Shown here: piece after piece, positions 1 through 11,715 of the stretch | Position numbering within the stretch: the first letter of the stretch is position 1 | How the letters are laid out: each line of letters opens with the position of its first letter | The notes under the pieces: model-generated | Database searches by the model: none | What the model was told of the DNA's origin: nothing | Seen by the model: the letters and a program-made list of their open reading frames with translations, nothing else | Position numbers and translations under genes: made by a program | NCBI RefSeq assembly: GCF_016086655.4 | Contig: NC_052137.2 | Coordinates: forward strand, 4,092,001 to 4,156,000 | From: Lepeophtheirus salmonis | Lineage: Eukaryota > Arthropoda > Copepoda > Siphonostomatoida > Caligidae | Length of the DNA stretch: 64,000 bases | Direction of reading: 5' to 3'

Positions 1-490
1 TACACAAATTGGAGGACCCTGTGTAATTGGGTTTATTAAAAAGTATTAGAATTGAGTAAAAACAATCTCCTGATAGGAGTTTAATTGTATGGTAATGAAA
101 TAGTTCTTCTGGTTTTATATAACGCCCATTCTCTGCGTATTTTAGCTAAAAAAGCAAGTAATGAAGAAAATGTGTGGCTAAAGAACCTTTCTTATTCAAA
201 GTACCTCCCGTCTCTCAAAATACCAATAAAATTTAAAGGAGGTGAGCTAACTATACTATCTCCTATAGTCCTCAAAATACACAAGAAATTTTTTATTGAC
301 ATAACGAAAAATCCTTTCCTGGAATGGAAAGTTACTGTATCAGATACTCCCCTATTTCTGTTTCTGATGATGGGTACTATTTTATCAAACAGATCCGTGA
401 GTGCAATCTCATTTTGTTGAGGTTCTGCTCATTTTATTTTATGGTATGGAACGCCAAAGTATGATTTCAAGACAACTATAAATATAAGTC
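1..490 (+). pseudogene. LINE reverse transcriptase, C-terminal fragment (copy 1)
   Basis: Remnant of the region downstream of the polymerase domain in a non-LTR retrotransposon ORF. It is identified by co-linear similarity with the minus-strand copy at 27565-28990, which carries recognisable RT motifs. Matching blocks include FFIDITKNPFLEW here against FFVDISRDPAVEW there, LMMGTILSNRSVSAI against LMMGTNLTNKIKSLI, and VLYNAHSLRILAKKA against ILYKATSSPQIVLKA. The frame is broken by stops at 37, 82 and 418, and similarity continues a little past the last of these. There is no true start codon: the longest open stretch begins at a TTG. The polymerase part would lie to the left, outside the window. 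It is not a functional gene. Confidence 0.7.
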
Positions 491-1090
491 ATAAAAGCGT
501 AGCAATGAAACATTTTTAACAATACAGAGGATCCCAGCTGTCTAAAAAGTCTGGCTATACATAAACCTATTTTGACAGTTCATGACATTCCAAAATACCC
601 TTATTCGGTATTTCTAAAGGGTAAATTTTGTTTTCTGCTTTTAAACCAAATTCCTACAGCACAATTGCATATGAAAATGTTATATTCGAGAGATTTTAAA
701 ACTAATATAACTGTGATATATGAAAATTCTAGAAAAAATTAGATCTCCCGAAATCTTAGGGTAAAAAGATAAAGAGATCCTCACTATATACAATTTGACG
801 ACAAAATTTACTGCGCAGTTTCAAATCTCAGCTGGCCTTATTTTTTATAATTTTCCTTATAAAGAAAATCCAAAATCATTAACTACTCCATACACGCTTT
901 CGTAGATTGCCCCAGTGTTCGAATTCTAAGGTTATTTATTTCCTAAACGTAAAGGGACTCAATGTCCAAATATCAAAATTCACAAAATCACTGTTTTTAA
1001 AACAAAAATGTTACTCAGGAAAGAAGATGACGTTGGAATTAGTAATATGGAATTCGAGAGCTTTTATTGCCAACAAAACCACAATTGCAG
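491..1090. other. No gene seen
   Basis: AT-rich sequence between the LINE fragment and the candidate exon. No ORF, repeat or RNA gene could be supported. Confidence 0.6.
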
Positions 1091-1233
1091 AAAAGATTAG
1101 AGCTATTATTATCTCAGCTGGTGCAAGGTATGCTGCCTTCTCTTTGATGGTTCCAGACATCTCTGGAGATGATGTTATTAAGTATTACCCTCAATGTCAG
1201 CAAAATATTAAGACTCTTTTAAGTGAATTGTAA
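1091..1233 (+). CDS. Candidate 3'-terminal coding exon, unknown gene
   Basis: An open frame runs from 907 to a TAA at 1231-1233. The last 48 codons look more protein-like than the rest, with blocks AAFSLMVPDISGDDV and YYPQCQQNIKTLL. A possible splice acceptor (acaattgcag) ends at 1090, and an AATAAA lies near 1511, about 280 bases past the stop. This would fit a last exon of a host gene whose other exons are outside the window. I do not recognise the family, the polypyrimidine tract is weak, and no upstream exon was found within the window. It may equally be a transposon fragment or chance. Confidence 0.2.
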
Positions 1234-3585
1234 GATCTTACAAAGTCTTACTATGGAGAGTGTTTCTACGTTTAATGGTGGATTGCTTCTTATATTTTAT
1301 TCTTATTGTCTCCATTTTGAATGTGTGTTCTCAATTATATATATCAAAGGATTTTAGTTAGCTGTTTCTGATCAGTAATATGTGTATAATGATTTGGTAG
1401 GTCTTTTTTTTTGGAGAAGGATAATTATAAACTAAAATGTTTATTTATGTGATCTTTCTTACCTCATTTATTTCTTATGCAATTTGTGCAAATAATTTGA
1501 AAACCTCAAAAATAAAATATATATAAATAATTTTTTTAGAATTGCAACTACAAAAAGTATTGAACTCGTCTAAAGTCATATTTTGTACAATTATACAACA
1601 TTACACTAGAGTGTAAATGCAAATTTTGACTGATTTGTATCCTTGCAAACTACATTTATATAAAAACAGAAAAAGCTCACTCTATGGATATGCTCTTATA
1701 AAGGAAGAACAGGGTACATTCCTTTATGTACTTTCTTATAATCTAGGAGAAGGAAGAAGGAGTAGGGGGGAGGGAAAGAGGAAAAAAACAAAAATTATTT
1801 AACGCTGTTCCCTTTTATCGTAGTCGGTTCGGGCTCCTCATGAGGAGTAGAACCAAGAAACGTTAATAGCTATAAAAAAAAGGAGAGAAGTAGAACACAC
1901 TGAGTTCCATTTTATAGAAAATCAAAACTACGGTGCAAGGCTTTTTTTCTGGTGTGTGTGACAATTGTACTATTTATTCGAATTTTCCTATTGTAAAGTA
2001 CGACTTTTTTATTTCTAAATACGTATAAAACGTATCGAATGGTCATCATAAAAGAAAATTAAGGAAGACACAATAATAAATAATGAAAGCTCCCTTCAAA
2101 TTGAGTTGAGTTGTTCAAAAGTGAAGTGTTCTTTGTTTTTTTGAGAAGCAGTAGGATCATCTACATTTATACTTCTAAGAAAAAGAGGTGTAAGTCATCT
2201 TAGTCCAATGCTCTCTAACTTGGAAGACATTGAAGTAAAGGATAAAAGAGGCGAATTAATTGATTTAAGGTAAGACTCATTTGACGAAATAAACCCCAAC
2301 TTATCCTAAGCTTTACTTATACAATTGTAATACATCTATGATCCCCTGCAATGAACTCTTGTTCTTTCCTTATACATATGTTCTGTATGTCTTGGAAGAA
2401 GACAGGGGAAGAGGGGAAATCCTTCGTTCATCTGCCAAATAACTAATATTGTAAAAATATATTTTTTTACAAACATACAATACATATGTAATACGCTTCC
2501 CTTCAATCGACATAGGATCCATCTATAAATGTGGCCTGTCAACATGAAAACAAGATATAATGACTTTTTTTATAATTGAGAGTGGCTTTGATTTGTACTC
2601 TTAGTCGAATTAACCTCCATTCCCATCAACAAATCATTCTTATTAACCATTTATCTCAAATTTACCGTCTCAATTAACGAATTAGACATTGGTGAAATGT
2701 GTTTTAAAAGGACCATACCGTGTCCAATATATCTCTATCAAAACAGATAAGGGTTCTAAGCTATAGCTAAAATTCTTTGGTGTCGTAAGCTATCCCAAAA
2801 ATTTTAAATAAAAAGCCTGACTCAATCTCCCTGAAATATTGGGTTTTATGTATATACAAGGTGTTACAATGAAATCTGGCTCTTCAGATTACTTAATTTT
2901 TCCAATTGAGTAGACAAAAGAGCCCCATGAAGGCTACTCAGTGACATATTTATATGTATACGCCAAAATTCAATGACGAATCTCAACAAAAATACTTTAA
3001 ACCATCTTACGTGTTACTATCCTGAAAAGTTTCAGTCCGATAGGCAGAAAGCAATTGCACTGTAGGGAAGTTTTTGGTGAAGCAACGATCATAACAAATA
3101 GCAATGCCGAGGTTTTGAAAATGACCAACATTGACAAAAGAAGGGTTGAGGGACTCTACCCCTACTGCAACTCCGGAAAGACTTAGGATTAGTTTATAGA
3201 GCACTGATATGTCGGTTTTTCATGAATATTTGGCGTCCCCAAATATTGTAGCTTCCAAACTAAATTGGATAAATCATTTTCCACAAAAACAACCTTGAGT
3301 CGATGGTCAACAGAGATTCTAAAAAAGTTTAAGTCGAAAGTGTCCATAAAATTATGGAAATCATCGAGTTGGATCTGCATGTGAGCACTTATTTCATTTA
3401 CCAGAAACTGAAGATTAGCCAGAAAACCGTTTGGAACTATTTTAAATGGATAATCCTAACTATGTTCATTTGATTGTCAAAAGAAAGCGAATAACGTACG
3501 GAATGATTGCATTTACTGCTCCCGTATTGTTACTTAAATAAATCTTAAGAAATAACTGCTTAAAGTGTCAGATTTTGTTGATATA
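1234..3585. other. No supported gene; palindrome and one R1 end block
   Basis: Contains the palindrome at 1826-1854, a right-block-only R1 match at 2533-2580, and two overlapping minus-strand open stretches at 3007-3380 that I could not assign to a family. Otherwise AT-rich and featureless. Confidence 0.5.
1826..1854. repeat. Perfect inverted repeat (hairpin)
   Basis: A 14-bp perfect palindrome, CTCCTCATGAGGAG (1834-1847), sits inside an outer GGTTC/GAACC pair (1826-1830 and 1850-1854). It is more GC-rich than its surroundings. It could form a hairpin in single-stranded DNA or RNA. No element boundary could be tied to it. Confidence 0.6.
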
Positions 3586-3729
3586 ATGTATAATGTACAC
3601 AAATATTTTTGGTTTTTTCTCTTTATTACAATTTTTGCTCAAGGCTATTTCTATGTTGATGCAGAACCTATTGAATTCGTGGAAATTGAATGCATAAATA
3701 AAGTCAAACACTCAGTACTGAGGTTCTAG
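3586..3729 (+). CDS. Short ORF with N-terminal signal peptide (47 aa or first exon)
   Basis: ATG at 3586, TAG at 3727-3729. The product starts MYNVHKYFWFFLFITIFAQG, followed by YFYVDA and an acidic stretch EPIEFVEIECINK. This reads as a classical secretion signal: a short N-region with a Lys, an uninterrupted aromatic/aliphatic core from about residue 7 to 24, and a V-D-A cleavage site before Glu-27. The mature part has one Cys and ends HSVLRF. It may be a tiny secreted peptide or the first exon of a secreted protein; candidate donors after it are poor. No family recognised. A hydrophobic run can arise by chance in AT-rich DNA (TTT/ATT codons), so this remains a candidate. Confidence 0.35.
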   Translation: MYNVHKYFWFFLFITIFAQGYFYVDAEPIEFVEIECINKVKHSVLRF

Positions 3730-4429
3730 AGGTGTAACTTGAGGTCCCTGTAAAAACAATATTAGGATATAATAACATAAATTAATAATAGCTTGATATA
3801 CATGTTAAGCTTTCTAAAAGTGAAAGTATATACGTATCAAAAAACTTTAACAAAAAAAAATTTCATTAATCTCTTATATAAATACTAGGACGTACGTATC
3901 TCCTTCTTCACAAACTCGTTCAGATTATATCCTTTCTCTATTATAATCTTGTAATTGTTTAGATTATCATCTCTTTTATAGGAATTTATTTATAAATATA
4001 TTATATGAGGAATCAAGAAACTTATACTTTTTACATTCATAGTAAATGCAATTCATTTGTTTCTGTACATTACAAGAATTTATCCGTTAATTAAGAAATA
4101 ATCTTTCTACGCTTTTCTACATTTGATAAACACACTTTCCGTTATTCCTACATAAATTGAATGCCACATTTGTTCACATAGAATCGTATATCATGGTAAT
4201 TGCAAATATATGTCTCTTGTTCCTAAGTGGTTACTGATATCAGGTTCATCTTCTGTGTATTCACTCTCAGTAAATTGGTTAATTTATTTATATCATGAAA
4301 ACATTATTTGATCAACATAACTCTGATTGAGAACCAGTAGGAAGTGATCCTTCAGTTAATTCAACACAACAAATCTCATAATGCAATTAGAAAGCTCATT
4401 AAAGTTAGTAACGTTGCATTTCGGAGGAC
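3730..4429. other. No gene seen
   Basis: AT-rich. No ORF, repeat family member or RNA gene could be supported. Confidence 0.6.
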
Positions 4430-4740
4430 CTGGAATATGTTTCCAGGGACTGGTTAATTCAAAACAGCCCATGGGAAGTGTTGGCTGAGATTAAAAGGGA
4501 TAACAAAGGAACTCAACTCTATAAGGAAAAATATCCAAAGGAATGACAAGATGTACATTTTAACCATGTCCAAGGACTACAGCGTAGGAAAAACCACACA
4601 TTAATGACTTAATGAAAAAGGAAGTGATGGGTTTTTCAATATAAAAAACTTCGCCACTAAATGCTTTCTGAAACTACAATTAAAAAAAAGATTGGACGTT
4701 TCAAAGTTGTAATTTCATAAATGTACTTGCAATTAACGTA
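4430..4740 (+). pseudogene. Tc1/mariner-type transposase, N-terminal HTH remnant
   Basis: Degenerate coding sequence read across shifted frames. It gives IRKNIQRNDKMYILTMSKDY, then SVGKTT, then NDLMKKEVMGFSI, then LKKRLDVSKL. The order matches the second helix-turn-helix and linker of Tc1/mariner transposases (repeated basic residues, S-V-x-x-T-T/I recognition helix, LVK-x-DLG-like stretch, then a KKRL-like motif before the catalytic domain). There are several frameshifts and stops, and no catalytic part or terminal repeats were found nearby. It is an old, truncated copy. Confidence 0.35.
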
Positions 4741-6125
4741 TTTTTGGATTACTTAAACTTCCATATACACATTGTATGTATAAAAAACAAATTGTTCCAT
4801 ATCCCATTTTGAAAAAATTGAGTTATAAGTAGTTTTATTCTAAACTCTGTTATCAAATCAATTACTGTAAAAATATATTATTATAAGCATCTCTTATGGG
4901 GATATATATTCTCATTTAAGATAGTGGTTCTCAAACTGTTATACTTGTATCATTTATAATATACCAACTTCCTTTTAGTTATTTATATATATTTAAGGAG
5001 TTTTCTTATATAAAAAAGTAAATCATTTTCCATAATATTCTGTCACAAATTATTAAATTGTAACATACTTATATCTACTTGATTAATTTCAGGTCAGAAT
5101 TTTCTGATTTTTTGAAATTAGAATCATTTTTTTATTTATAAGAATATATATTTATTTATATAAATCGTTTGGAAATTTTTGATTTTTATTTCGAAATTAA
5201 GACTCGTATTGCATTCAAACAAACTGAATTACTTATTTTTGCTGATGTTCATTTAAAAAAAATATATTTTTTCAACAAAACAAGTTTAAATTTAGGTTTT
5301 TATTTTTCAATACAAGAAGGTTACACATTTTTTATGTGTCATTCCATTTGCAAGACTGATAGCTCATACAAAGATATTTATATAATTTTTTGTCGTTCTA
5401 ATGGCTATATATTCGATGATTCTGTGTCAAAAAATGTCAATCTCTTCAAATCGAAGTTTTCAAAACTCATGTATCTGATATAATACATATGGCGATATTA
5501 GGCTATCAAATTTTTAGTAATGGTGGTGTTTAGAGATATGAATATTTTATTTGATGATACACACGTGAAATAGTTTAGAAGCCACTGCACCAAAATATAA
5601 AGACAATCAAGAATGAATTGATTATTAATATACAGTCGTGTTGTAGGTAAGTAAATAGACAGTTCAATTTTCGACTTTCTATTATTAAAATAAGTATTAT
5701 ATCAGAAGCTTATTTTTTTTCTTCTACTTTGACTTTTTTAAATCACAAATATTGACAGGAAATCAATTGTATAAACTTAATATTTTTTCATTATATCATA
5801 CAATCTTTATACTTAAACCCTTATTGATCCACACGACCATTTTATTTTGTTTCAAAAAGTGTGTTTCAAAGAAAGAAACTCTCTCCATTTCTTTCTGATA
5901 ATTAATATGCAAACTAAAAATAACTGTAAACAAAAATTAAAAAGTCGCAATTTTAGTAAAACATTTTGTATGTACATACAAAATTCATAAGCATATTTTG
6001 CAGAAATATTGGGGATTGTAATCCAAATTTGTAAGAGAAATTAAGATAACCAATAATTTAAGCTTTAGCTTAAAACTTTTATTTAAATTCATTTTGAAAT
6101 TTATTGCGACAATTAATTTTATCGA
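4741..6125. other. No gene seen
   Basis: Very AT-rich. The 104-codon open stretch at 5169-5483 has strongly AT-driven composition (many Phe, Ile, Lys, Tyr), and I do not treat it as a gene. Confidence 0.55.
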
Positions 6126-6275
6126 CTTTAAGGTCCAATTTGCGACACGCCCACAGGGTTACTAAGAATAATACAGTTGATAGAGATAGACAATAATTTT
6201 TTTTTTAAACACAAGTGTAATCCACTCTAACTTTAAAAAAAAAAGAAGTTATGGCTAGCTGTTGTGTTGACGGAC
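6126..6275 (+). repeat. R1 dispersed repeat, copy 1
   Basis: Carries both conserved blocks of the R1 unit. The left block at 6126 contains caatttgcgacacgccc, followed by actaagaata. The right block at about 6246-6273 contains ggctagctgttgtgttga. The centre is poorly conserved between copies. It lies immediately left of the family A MITE at 6296. Confidence 0.55.
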
Positions 6276-6295
6276 TGTGTACATATATTTATATA

Positions 6296-6811
6296 CCAAG
6301 TGGTCCGTTAAAATCTGAGCACTTTGAACTTTCAACTTCAACAAGATATAATTTATTAATTCAAATTGAATTTCAACAATATAAATACTATAAATAGATA
6401 AGTGTTTAAGCTCTCTTAATCACTAATGTAACCGTTCTTAGCGAAATTGTTGGCTTCCAAACGGTGGCAAAAGTACTGGTTTCTTAGTACTACCTACCAG
6501 TGGCTTTAAGGGGCCTGATGTTTGGATGACAGGTACTGTAGGGCTTCCCCTCGACATGCACCCCGAAAGTGTAGTCAAGAGGGTAGGCATCAGGGCTGTG
6601 GAGCGCCAAAAGTGTCAAAAAGACGGCAAAACACTCATTCAACAGAGCTTAGTTATGATGGAGAATGGTTTCTTTAATTGTTATTTACAAATTTTTTTAG
6701 ATATTTGATTTTTTTTGATTTTTTTTGTAATTAACTGCTTACACTCTAATATATCGAAATATGAATTAATTATTGAGTTAGTCAGCGCTCAGACATCAAT
6801 AGACCACTCGG
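6296..6811 (-). mobile_element. Family A Tc1/mariner-type MITE, 516 bp
   Basis: Non-autonomous element with terminal inverted repeats ccaagtggtc (left) and gaccactcgg (right), flanked on both sides by the dinucleotide TA (6294-6295 and 6812-6813) expected of Tc1/mariner insertion. On the minus strand it keeps the 5' leader and then jumps to the transposase C-terminus. The stretch resembling YTFWVHVEGKA lies near 6540-6570, followed by a SQHWD-like region and the 3' leader. The catalytic middle and the N-terminal domain are gone. The sequence at 6605-6650 matches the deletion junction of the 780-bp family A copies, so this looks like a further deletion of that form. Confidence 0.8.
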
Positions 6812-6813
6812 TA

Positions 6814-7805
6814 CATAAAATAAAAATAATCAGAAAATCGGATATTGGCATAGAAATTATTGCAATACTTTTATTTACTTCTCAAGGACTCTTGCATAGT
6901 ATTTATACTACATATACTTATTCTCATACATAATTGTTCACAATGTAATTAAAATATAATAACTTGCCAACAAAGTATGTTTGTATAATATTCCTTCAAT
7001 GCATGGTGTTCTATACATGGAGCATACCAAATTTTGGCTAATTACGTCGTAAGTATAGGGGTTTTCCCCACAAAATAGTCATGATAAAAAAGAGCTTACT
7101 TATTTTCATTTCTATAGACTAAATTTTCTTCATTAACATTGTGGATCAATTATGAAGTTATTCGAGATAAAAAATCACAAATTATTTAACAACAAATTAA
7201 AGTTCATGCTTTGAAGGGATATCTGTTTGTATAAACAATGTCATACCTAACCAATTACTTCCCACACGTATATGTATGTACATTACAATTACCTTTTTTG
7301 AAATTATGTTTTTAGTTACAAACAAAGAAAAAAAGTAGCAGTTGCTTTGATCGTAAGTAAACATGATGACCACCTGAACTATACTTATTATTTTTTTTTT
7401 TTTAAATTTGTGTGCAATAAGTCCTGTATAGTTTCTAGATCTTTGAATTATGGATCTCTTTGGAGCAAGGCTGAATATTCTGAGCTTTAAAATGAATAGG
7501 CATACACCTTATTATTGATATAATTGTTTTAAAATTAAGTATTGATATGTGCAAAAAACATGATTTTTTTTTGCTACAGTTTTATTTTATAATAATTATC
7601 ATTTAATAATGTCTAAATTTCGTACGTACATATTTGTACATTTGGGAATGAAGCCTACAAATATTTTATTTTTCTTACTTACTTTTGCAAACGTTTTAAT
7701 TTTTAAAGCTTATCTAAAGAAACATTAATATCAATTAATTAACATCGATGTCGAAATTAGTTATACCTAATAATGATAGAAATTAAAATTTGAATCTTTC
7801 ATAGA
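6814..7805. other. No gene seen
   Basis: AT-rich flank between the MITE and the piggyBac-like remnant. Nothing supportable. Confidence 0.55.
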
Positions 7806-7810
7806 TTCTT

Positions 7811-8340
7811 TCGCTTTTGGAGGATGACCCTCCAGATGCATCTACAGGTGTTTATGTAATTCCATTCAAAGAACATTGTGATCAACCCGATGAAAGCAGG
7901 GATGACTTAAACGAAAATGACAAGACCAATTTCAATGAAACTTAACCCCTATTTGTAAAAAAAAACAATTTACAAGTACATTTAAACATATATGTATATG
8001 AGATGTTGTTGTGGATTTTATTTGTAGTTACATAGAACAATAAAACCATCGCTCAACTGATAGTCGAAAGCTAATACGAATTAAAAATATTATGAGAAAA
8101 CAGTCCTTGTCCAAATATCACATCCAAAGTTAATTTCCACTATATAAAATTTAAAATTCTACTGTAAAACATTTTGAAAAAAAAACAACTATCCGAATAT
8201 CTACGATCCCTTTTGAAAAGTTTCAATGCTTTTTGAAACCATAAATGGAATGGCAAAAAATATATGGAAACTTCTGAATATATTTCTGTGGATGAATCGA
8301 TGACAAAATACCATAATTCAAAGGTACCACTATTTGTGTG
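7811..8340 (+). pseudogene. piggyBac-like transposase remnant
   Basis: Two coding-like blocks in the order expected of a piggyBac-type (DDE_Tnp_1_7) transposase. The first is open from 7811 to a TAA at 7943-7945 and is acidic and polar (LLEDDPPDASTGVYVIPF, then EHCDQPDESRDDLNENDK), like the N-terminal region of these proteins. The second, around 8195-8335, reads LRSLLKSFNAF, then ETSEYISVDESMTKYH. ISVDESM matches the (I/V)DE-(S/Q)-M motif that carries the first catalytic Asp. The stretch between is stop-ridden, and the second and third catalytic residues were not found. No terminal repeats or TTAA duplication could be assigned. It is an inactive, ancient copy. Confidence 0.6.
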
Positions 8341-8640
8341 ATAAGATTAGATTTTACCTTAATCTTCCGGCAAGCTTCTTCATTGCATTCCTGACGAAGG
8401 AGCCAAAAAGGGTAAAATGGTTATGAATTGTGGCAAAGGAGGGATGTCGTTTATAATCTATTTGAAAAAGTACAGGTGTGTGCGTCTAAAAATGAACACT
8501 CCTTTAAATTTTACTCCATGCTTAAATTCGTGATTTTATTGAGTTGAAACCGGTTTATACTTCGAGGCAATGGTCTTGACTAATTAAAAACAAAACTTCA
8601 GCAAAATCTAAATAGTAACAGTGAAACAACAGCCCATAAT

Positions 8641-8961
8641 TTGGGGAGACGTCGAGTCACAAATTTGGAACTTTCTGTGCGGGGAAAAACTCCCACTGAA
8701 ATTGCCAAGGTTCTGAAATGCAGCCCCACAACCGTTTACAGCGTGGTAGCCAAGGGGGCTCCTGAGGCGACCACAAGATCTAAGTCATGGCCTCGAAGGT
8801 CGGACGAAATGGTTGCTGCCGTGAAAAAGTATGTTGAGCACAAGAGAGGCAAGGTCACCGTCAGCGGCCTCTCCAGAGAGTTCATTGTCAGCAGAAGAAC
8901 CATGGAGCGGCTTGTTAAGAAATATATTGGCCTTAAGGTCTACAAGAGAACCCTTGGTTAA
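8641..8961 (+). pseudogene. Tc1/mariner-type transposase, N-terminal half (107 codons open)
   Basis: Encodes the paired helix-turn-helix DNA-binding region of a Tc1/mariner-superfamily transposase. The first HTH reads RGKTPTEIAKVLKCSPTTVY. The second reads KVTVSGLSREFIVSRRTMER, followed by LVKKYIGLKVYKRT. The frame is open for 107 codons, but the first codon is TTG where an ATG would be expected (TTGGGGAGACGT). The ORF stops just where the linker to the catalytic domain should begin. Sequence beyond 8961 shows only faint similarity, and no DDE motifs were found. Its length is about a third of the ~340-residue family norm. The higher GC content relative to its flanks suggests a fairly recent copy. 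No host gene context. Confidence 0.75.
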
Positions 8962-11715
8962 TCCCTCAAGTCGTAAAATTTAAAGCAGTGTTCAGTTTTA
9001 GACTCGTACACCTGTATAAATGTTCAAAGGTTGTTAGGTGGTCATAGATAACAATTATTAGTTTTGACCACAAGGACAACTTGAAAGAAAAAAAAAATTG
9101 ATTCCCAGGTACTGTGAGATGCAATAGACTCAACTCAATTTCCATCCCATCAAAAAAGGAATCAATGAAAATGAAAAGAGAGGAACCGAAGTGTACTTTT
9201 AACGAGAATGATAAAATAATCATTTCTTGAAAGGACGTGCATACTAGTTTATATTGCAAACAATTTTATTGAAAAAGATCCCATTGGAAAATGCAATCAA
9301 TCTTTCCAAAAAAAATCTTGAAGTAAATAAGCCTCATTTCTACCAAATTTACAACAACACTATGGAGGGGTTGACCTATTGATAATATGTTTTCAAATTA
9401 TACAATCAGCTTACGAAGAAAAAAATGGTACTGATTATTTTATTATAGGTTTTGAAATGTTAAAATTGTTCAAACATGGCGTTTTTATAAAAAAAAAATA
9501 TTAGTTTAATTTTAAATTCAAAGGAGAAACAAAATATTTTAAAAATTGATATACATGAGTATGTACAAATTTCTAATTAACCAATCATGGCGAAAATATC
9601 CAAAACATTATTTTACCAAAATTAAAGCATAAAATAAATACTTTTTCTGTACTTAACGACAATGTACGGCATCTCATTGTCAAAACAAATCGAGCAAAAG
9701 TTTTGTACATCTTGCTCGTCAAGATACATCAATAGGAAATTAATAGGTGAAAGAAAAAAATTTGGTTTTCAATTAGTTACATCTACATTATTTAACTTTG
9801 TTTAAAGTGATATTTGTCTTTTTGGCTCTCAAAATTCAAAACACTACTTACATGACGATCCTACTAGATAATTTTATTAAATTATCCATATTTTTGGCAA
9901 TATTCTTACAGAACAGGATGGATATTTGACATCAAAATGACCAGAAAGTAATTGATAACATCAAAATTGTGTGTAACTGTCTGTTACATTATCAAACCCA
10001 CAAACACTAATTACAAATTCAGCCGCTTGGCTTTCGTTGTCACCTTGTTTGAAGGACAACTGCAAAATATGGCTCATTTTCTCTTTGCAGATGCCCATTT
10101 TGCTCAAACAATTTGTGCAATCACCAAATTGTCTATTCAGTTTTTTAAGTACAAAATCAGATTTTTCTTATATTTTCCATCGTAAATTAATTAACTTATT
10201 TCAACGCGAGATACACATAACTAAAGTCGTCTATTGGAAAATAATTGATAATTTTTACTAAACTTTTTATTAAATCTATTTGAGGCTATTTTAATTTTTA
10301 GTCAACTGAATATGTTCGGTTTCTTATTGATATTTGTTCTCGTCCAGTATTAAAGAAAAATTGGGTCCTTCAAAAAAATCTTCTCATTTTCCATTACACC
10401 TAAATCAATTATGAATAAATGTTGAACATAATTTTTTTTTTGTATATAAATGTTTTATGGAAGACAAGTTTATTAATAAAATTTAAACAATTTAAAATAT
10501 AGTAAATCTAGGGAAAAAAAGAGTTTCTTTTGTTAATACTGTTTCATAAATGCGGCTTCCCTAAAAATTTTATTCCCCCAAAAGATATACAGATATACCA
10601 AACTATTTTAAGCTAAATAATTATTGTCATAAATGGTTTAGGTAGAACATATCCCTTACCAAAAACAATGTTACAATTAAACCATTGATTGCATCAATGA
10701 AACCAATTAAATTATGGCCCATCTCTAGACAATTGCACTTCATAATTGAAGGAATTAAATGAATTTATTGGCATTAAACATACCAATAGAAGCCATTACA
10801 TGTGAAATTTTATATATAATTTGATTTTAATAAACTTCCCATATCTCCAAAGCCAAGATGCTAACAATTCTATTCTTTTCTTTTTTTTTAAAGTTAAATA
10901 TTATTTGGATCATGCTTTGATACATTTTTTATCAAAATCAGAGGATATAAAAAGGTTGAAATTAGGGATGTACCAACACCAAATTTTCATCCGCTTCCAA
11001 TTGCAATTCCTTATTATTTATAGAGGAATTTAAAAAAAAATAACAAAATGATATAATTTTTTTATAGGTTTAACTTTTTATTAATTACTGATATAAAAAA
11101 AATTATTGATAATAATTAGTTGTTAAATAACTTTTATTTACATATGTTAATTTGTCTCTCTACTCAGAAGTCAATTAATTTTTGGTTGTCCCATATTAGG
11201 AAGTTTGAGGATCTACTTTAGTAGATATTTAAAAGATACCCTCTTCCCCCCAAGGCCTTTGATCTAATTTCAATAGCCTCACTGCTAACAAAAAACTTGC
11301 AACATTAAAAAAGGTTTTTTTCTATTGTTCTACTGGTTTGGCCCACATTAGAACAAATGGTTTTGAACTGTGTCCAGTTCTTAAATGAGTTTTTATACTT
11401 ACCCTTGGAATTATAATATCTATACACCAGTGCTCGAGTCCGGAGTCTTTTAAATGGACCTAGAAAGGATACGGACGACTTGAACTTGACTCAGAAAATA
11501 TGGACTTGACTTCAGTTCTGTTGTATATAATATTGTTCAACAAACATAATAAAAATAAGTATTAAAGATTGCAGTTGTTTACATCAAACATATATTTAAA
11601 CAACTTTAGAGTTTTTTTTAAGTGTTTCAAATTCATAGAATTGCACTGATAAATTCTTGAGGAATTATCTTCTATATGAATAAAAATACATTTTTATATT
11701 TGTCAACATCTTAAT
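8962..11715. other. No gene seen
   Basis: AT-rich. Short open stretches at 9952-10261 are not convincing. A GAGTCCGGAGTC-containing GC-richer patch near 11434-11520 looks like degenerate repetitive sequence of unknown kind. Confidence 0.5.

Noticed and set aside
3007..3204. LGIAICYDRCF, resembling the catalytic Cys motif of nitrilases (GxxICYDxxFPE)
   Set aside because: Only this one short motif matches; no Glu or Lys active-site regions were found, and the adjacent frame is interrupted. Likely coincidence.
3586..3729. The ORF ending in HSVLRF as an RFamide neuropeptide precursor
   Set aside because: There is no Gly for amidation and no dibasic cleavage site, so the -RF end is not evidence of a neuropeptide.
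5169..5483. 104-codon plus-strand ORF
   Set aside because: Composition is dominated by AT-rich codons and no motif or start context supports it.
10037..10140. Minus-strand Cys-rich stretch (CTNCLSKMGIC) as a zinc finger
   Set aside because: Cys spacing does not fit a known finger and there is no supporting coding context.
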